A DNA stretch of 24,384 bases from Alphaproteobacteria bacterium (GTDB taxonomy: Bacteria; Pseudomonadota; Alphaproteobacteria; CAAGCB01; CAG-977), in the NCBI GenBank assembly GCA_900768465.1, contig CAAGCY010000012.1, forward strand, positions 1 through 24,384, written 5' to 3'. The translations under genes and the position numbers were made by a program. Position 1 is the first letter of the stretch, and each line of letters starts with the position of its first letter. This document shows positions 23,104 to 24,384 of the stretch, one piece after another. Below the pieces are notes generated by a model. It was not told where the DNA came from. It worked only from the letters and a program-made list of their open reading frames with translations, and ran no database searches.

Positions 23104-23130
23104 AATACCCTCCAACACTCTGGAAACGCT

Positions 23131-23158
23131 ATCATATCGAAGAATCATCTTGCAACAA
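23131..23158 (-). promoter_or_regulatory. Likely integrase promoter
   Basis: Minus strand -35 TTGTTG (23153-23158), a 16-base spacer and -10 TATGAT (23131-23136) are about 28 bases before the integrase ATG. The match is moderate but well positioned. Confidence 0.5.
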
Positions 23159-23160
23159 AA

Positions 23161-23182
23161 TTTTCTTACTATTTTCTTACTA
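23161..23182. repeat. Two tandem 11-base repeats next to the integrase start
   Basis: TTTTCTTACTA occurs twice back to back (23161-23171 and 23172-23182), between the integrase promoter and the attachment site. Short direct repeats of this size beside an att core are typical arm-type binding sites for the integrase. TTAATCG motifs recur at about 23200, 23230 and 23285 in the same stretch. Confidence 0.5.
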
Positions 23183-23320
23183 TTTTTTGAAAAATCCCCT
23201 TAATCGAGCCTGTTTAAGCCTTATCGAATTTAATCGCCTTATTTATTATAAGTCTATGATTTATAAGTTAAAAATAATTGATTTTAATCGTTATTGATTG
23301 ATATTGATAATTCATTTTTA

Positions 23321-23369
23321 CGAACTCTGACTCCGTTAGTCTTGGTTCGAGTCCAGTTTGCACAGCCAC
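23321..23369 (+). other. tRNA 3'-end-like attachment site (right end of the element)
   Basis: The stretch ends in a T-arm-like GGTTCGAGTCC (23345-23355), an acceptor-strand-like segment TTGCACA, a discriminator G and CCA (23367-23369). TGGTTCGAGTCCAGT is the same T-arm sequence as in bacterial tRNA-Asn genes, but the pairing at the outer end of the T stem is imperfect and the anticodon part is unclear, so the tRNA identity is open. Upstream DNA is AT-rich and contains no 5' half, so this is a fragment, not a tRNA gene. P4-type integrases recombine in such 3' ends, leaving an intact tRNA at the other end, which would lie left of this window. Confidence 0.65.
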
Positions 23370-23377
23370 TTCAAAGG

Positions 23378-23413
23378 CCAAGTCGTTGAAAACAAACGAA
23401 CTTGGCTTTTTTG
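23378..23413 (+). terminator. Terminator directly after the tRNA-like fragment
   Basis: GCCAAGTCGTT (23378-23388) pairs with AACG-A-ACTTGGC (23396-23407), with one bulged A, followed by TTTTTT (23408-23413). Its position 8 bases after CCA is what is expected for the native terminator of the tRNA gene, supporting the view that DNA to the right is the original chromosomal flank. Confidence 0.8.
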
Positions 23414-23567
23414 TACTGTGGAATCTATTAGCACTGTTAATAGACCTGCTAATAAACACCCTTTGAATTTCGCAGGTAACGATGAGCCTTTATAATCGTG
23501 GGACATCGTATTATGCGGTATTGAATGTACCGACTGCTTTCCGTAGTCTGGTCGGCAAAAGACAACT

Positions 23568-24268
23568 GTGGGCGTCCCTTCGGGACTGACTGGGGAGAAT
23601 ATCGTTTCTTCTCCGATGTTGTTAAGAACGCCGTTAAAACCCGATATGACATTGGACGCATTGGCGGAGGTGTACAACAACCAGAATTCCCGCAAGAACA
23701 AATCCGCCGATTCCAAAAACCGTGTCAGCAAGAAAATCCATATTTTACAAGAGATCTTGGGCAAAGATAAAACGGTGCGTTCCGTAACGACGGAAGACTT
23801 GCAACATGCCGTCGAACTGTTACCATTCCTCACGAAAAACAGCGCGCGCAGTAAACCTGATACATACAACGTATTGAAAGATATAGAACGGGGAAAGAAA
23901 CACCCGACGGAATGCATCGGATCAAAAACATTGGGTGATTACTTCGTTGTCATCAAACGCTTTTTCGATTGGGCGGTTAAGTATAAATATCTGACCGAGA
24001 ATCCGTATGATACGGTTGATGTTCCGTGTGCAACCAATGAAAAAGACGAAATAAAACGTTTGTCTTTTTCGGCAAGGCAACTGAGTTATATCTTCAACGC
24101 TCCAATTTATACAGGGTGTCGGGATGACAAACGTGGATATGCAATCAAAGGCAACGCACATCCGAGACATGCACGTTTTTGGATTCCGTTGTTGGGGATT
24201 TTCACAGGTGCGAGATGTAACGAATTATGCCAACTGAGCCCGAACGATGTCCGACAAATTGACGATGT
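23568..24268 (+). pseudogene. Truncated tyrosine integrase of a second element
   Basis: The frame (open to 24323) contains the central core-binding domain (about residues 28-150: MTLDALAEVYNNQNSR, DYFVVIKRFFDWAVKYKYLT) and the start of the catalytic domain with IFTGARCNELCQL, carrying the first catalytic Arg (216). It then stops resembling an integrase after DVRQIDDV. The Lys, HxxR, His and Tyr motifs are missing, and so is a normal N-terminal domain. The only start is a GTG with no ribosome site. It differs in family from the intact integrase and looks like a relic of an older insertion at the same tRNA. Confidence 0.75.
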
Positions 24269-24384
24269 TCGGCTCCGCCCAGCATCAGAGCCTTCAAATC
24301 ATCCGAAGACAGGTTTTCAATAATATCGTCCGCAACAGCCTGCGTTTGCAAGCGGGTTAATTTAAACCCCGTAGATTGAACCGC
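24202..24384 (-). CDS. Partial unknown coding region entering from the right edge
   Basis: On the minus strand a frame runs from the window edge to a TGA at 24202-24204. Its first 40 or so codons (TGFKLTRLQTQAVADDIIEN, LSSDDLKALMLGGAEHR) look like real protein. The rest simply reads antisense through the broken integrase. So the authentic part probably ends at the junction near 24268, and this gene too is truncated there. I do not recognise it. Confidence 0.35.
   Translation of the reverse strand, partial: AVQSTGFKLTRLQTQAVADDIIENLSSDDLKALMLGGAEHRQFVGHRSGSVGIIRYISHL

Noticed and set aside
23321..23369. Complete tRNA gene
   Set aside because: Only the 3' part is present. The upstream DNA is AT-rich without D-arm or acceptor 5' strand, and the anticodon stem does not pair properly.
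1..24384. CRISPR array or insertion sequence
   Set aside because: No regularly spaced repeats and no transposase frame or terminal inverted repeats were seen.

Overview
This window is most of an integrative conjugative element (ICE) or conjugative genomic island from a Gram-negative bacterium. It carries a near-complete VirB/VirD4 (P-type) type IV secretion system, a replication/primase module, a P4-type tyrosine integrase and a tRNA-like attachment site at its right edge. The host is probably a proteobacterium, and I lean towards an alphaproteobacterium from protein style. That is an impression, because no rRNA or housekeeping gene is present. TAG, TGA and TAA all end ordinary genes here, so the standard code applies.

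Layout, left to right. Positions 3-131 (+) are the tail of an unidentified gene convergent with the transfer operon. Positions 135-15174 (-) are the transfer operon. In transcription order (right to left) it runs virB2, virB3, virB4, virB5, a tiny VirB7-like lipoprotein, a small HTH protein, [higB-higA/ImmA toxin-antitoxin cassette, then a terminator], a 60-aa ORF, virB8, virB9 (frameshifted at a T8 tract), virB10 (lipoprotein-type), a small ORF, [dinJ-yafQ cassette on the opposite strand], a secreted protein with seven cysteine-pair repeats, virB11, virD4 and virB6. Most transfer genes overlap by ATGA or TGATG junctions. The two toxin-antitoxin cassettes interrupt this coupling.

Positions 15175-15505 are an AT-rich gene-free divergent promoter region, followed by an unknown + strand gene (15506-16087) with its own terminator. 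Positions 16126-18155 hold an AbiE-type toxin-antitoxin locus, with the AbiEii nucleotidyltransferase, a DUF6088/AbiEi-like antitoxin with a twin-repeat operator, and a second, larger DUF6088 protein with its own perfect inverted repeat. Positions 18403-21254 are a replication module: an AlpA/Xis-like HTH protein, a TOPRIM primase, a DUF3987 helicase-like protein interrupted by an in-frame TAG, and a small acidic ORF. Positions 21363-23103 are an integrase and an overlapping unknown ORF.

Positions 23321-23369 look like a tRNA 3' end (T-arm, acceptor strand, GCCA) followed directly by a terminator. I read this as the attachment site and right boundary of the element, with the intact tRNA and the rest of the element (relaxase, other cargo) left of the window. 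Beyond it lies a remnant of a second, unrelated tyrosine integrase, broken at about 24268 by a junction with a minus-strand coding fragment.

The genes fit together as follows. The integrase and AlpA-like protein would excise the element. The primase and DUF3987 protein would support replication of the circular form. VirB2-B11 and VirD4 would move DNA to a new cell. Three toxin-antitoxin systems would stabilise the element. The observations most worth following up are the cysteine-repeat secreted protein, the lipoprotein-type VirB10, the homopolymer frameshift in virB9, the amber codon in the DUF3987 gene, and the insertion of two toxin-antitoxin cassettes inside the transfer operon.
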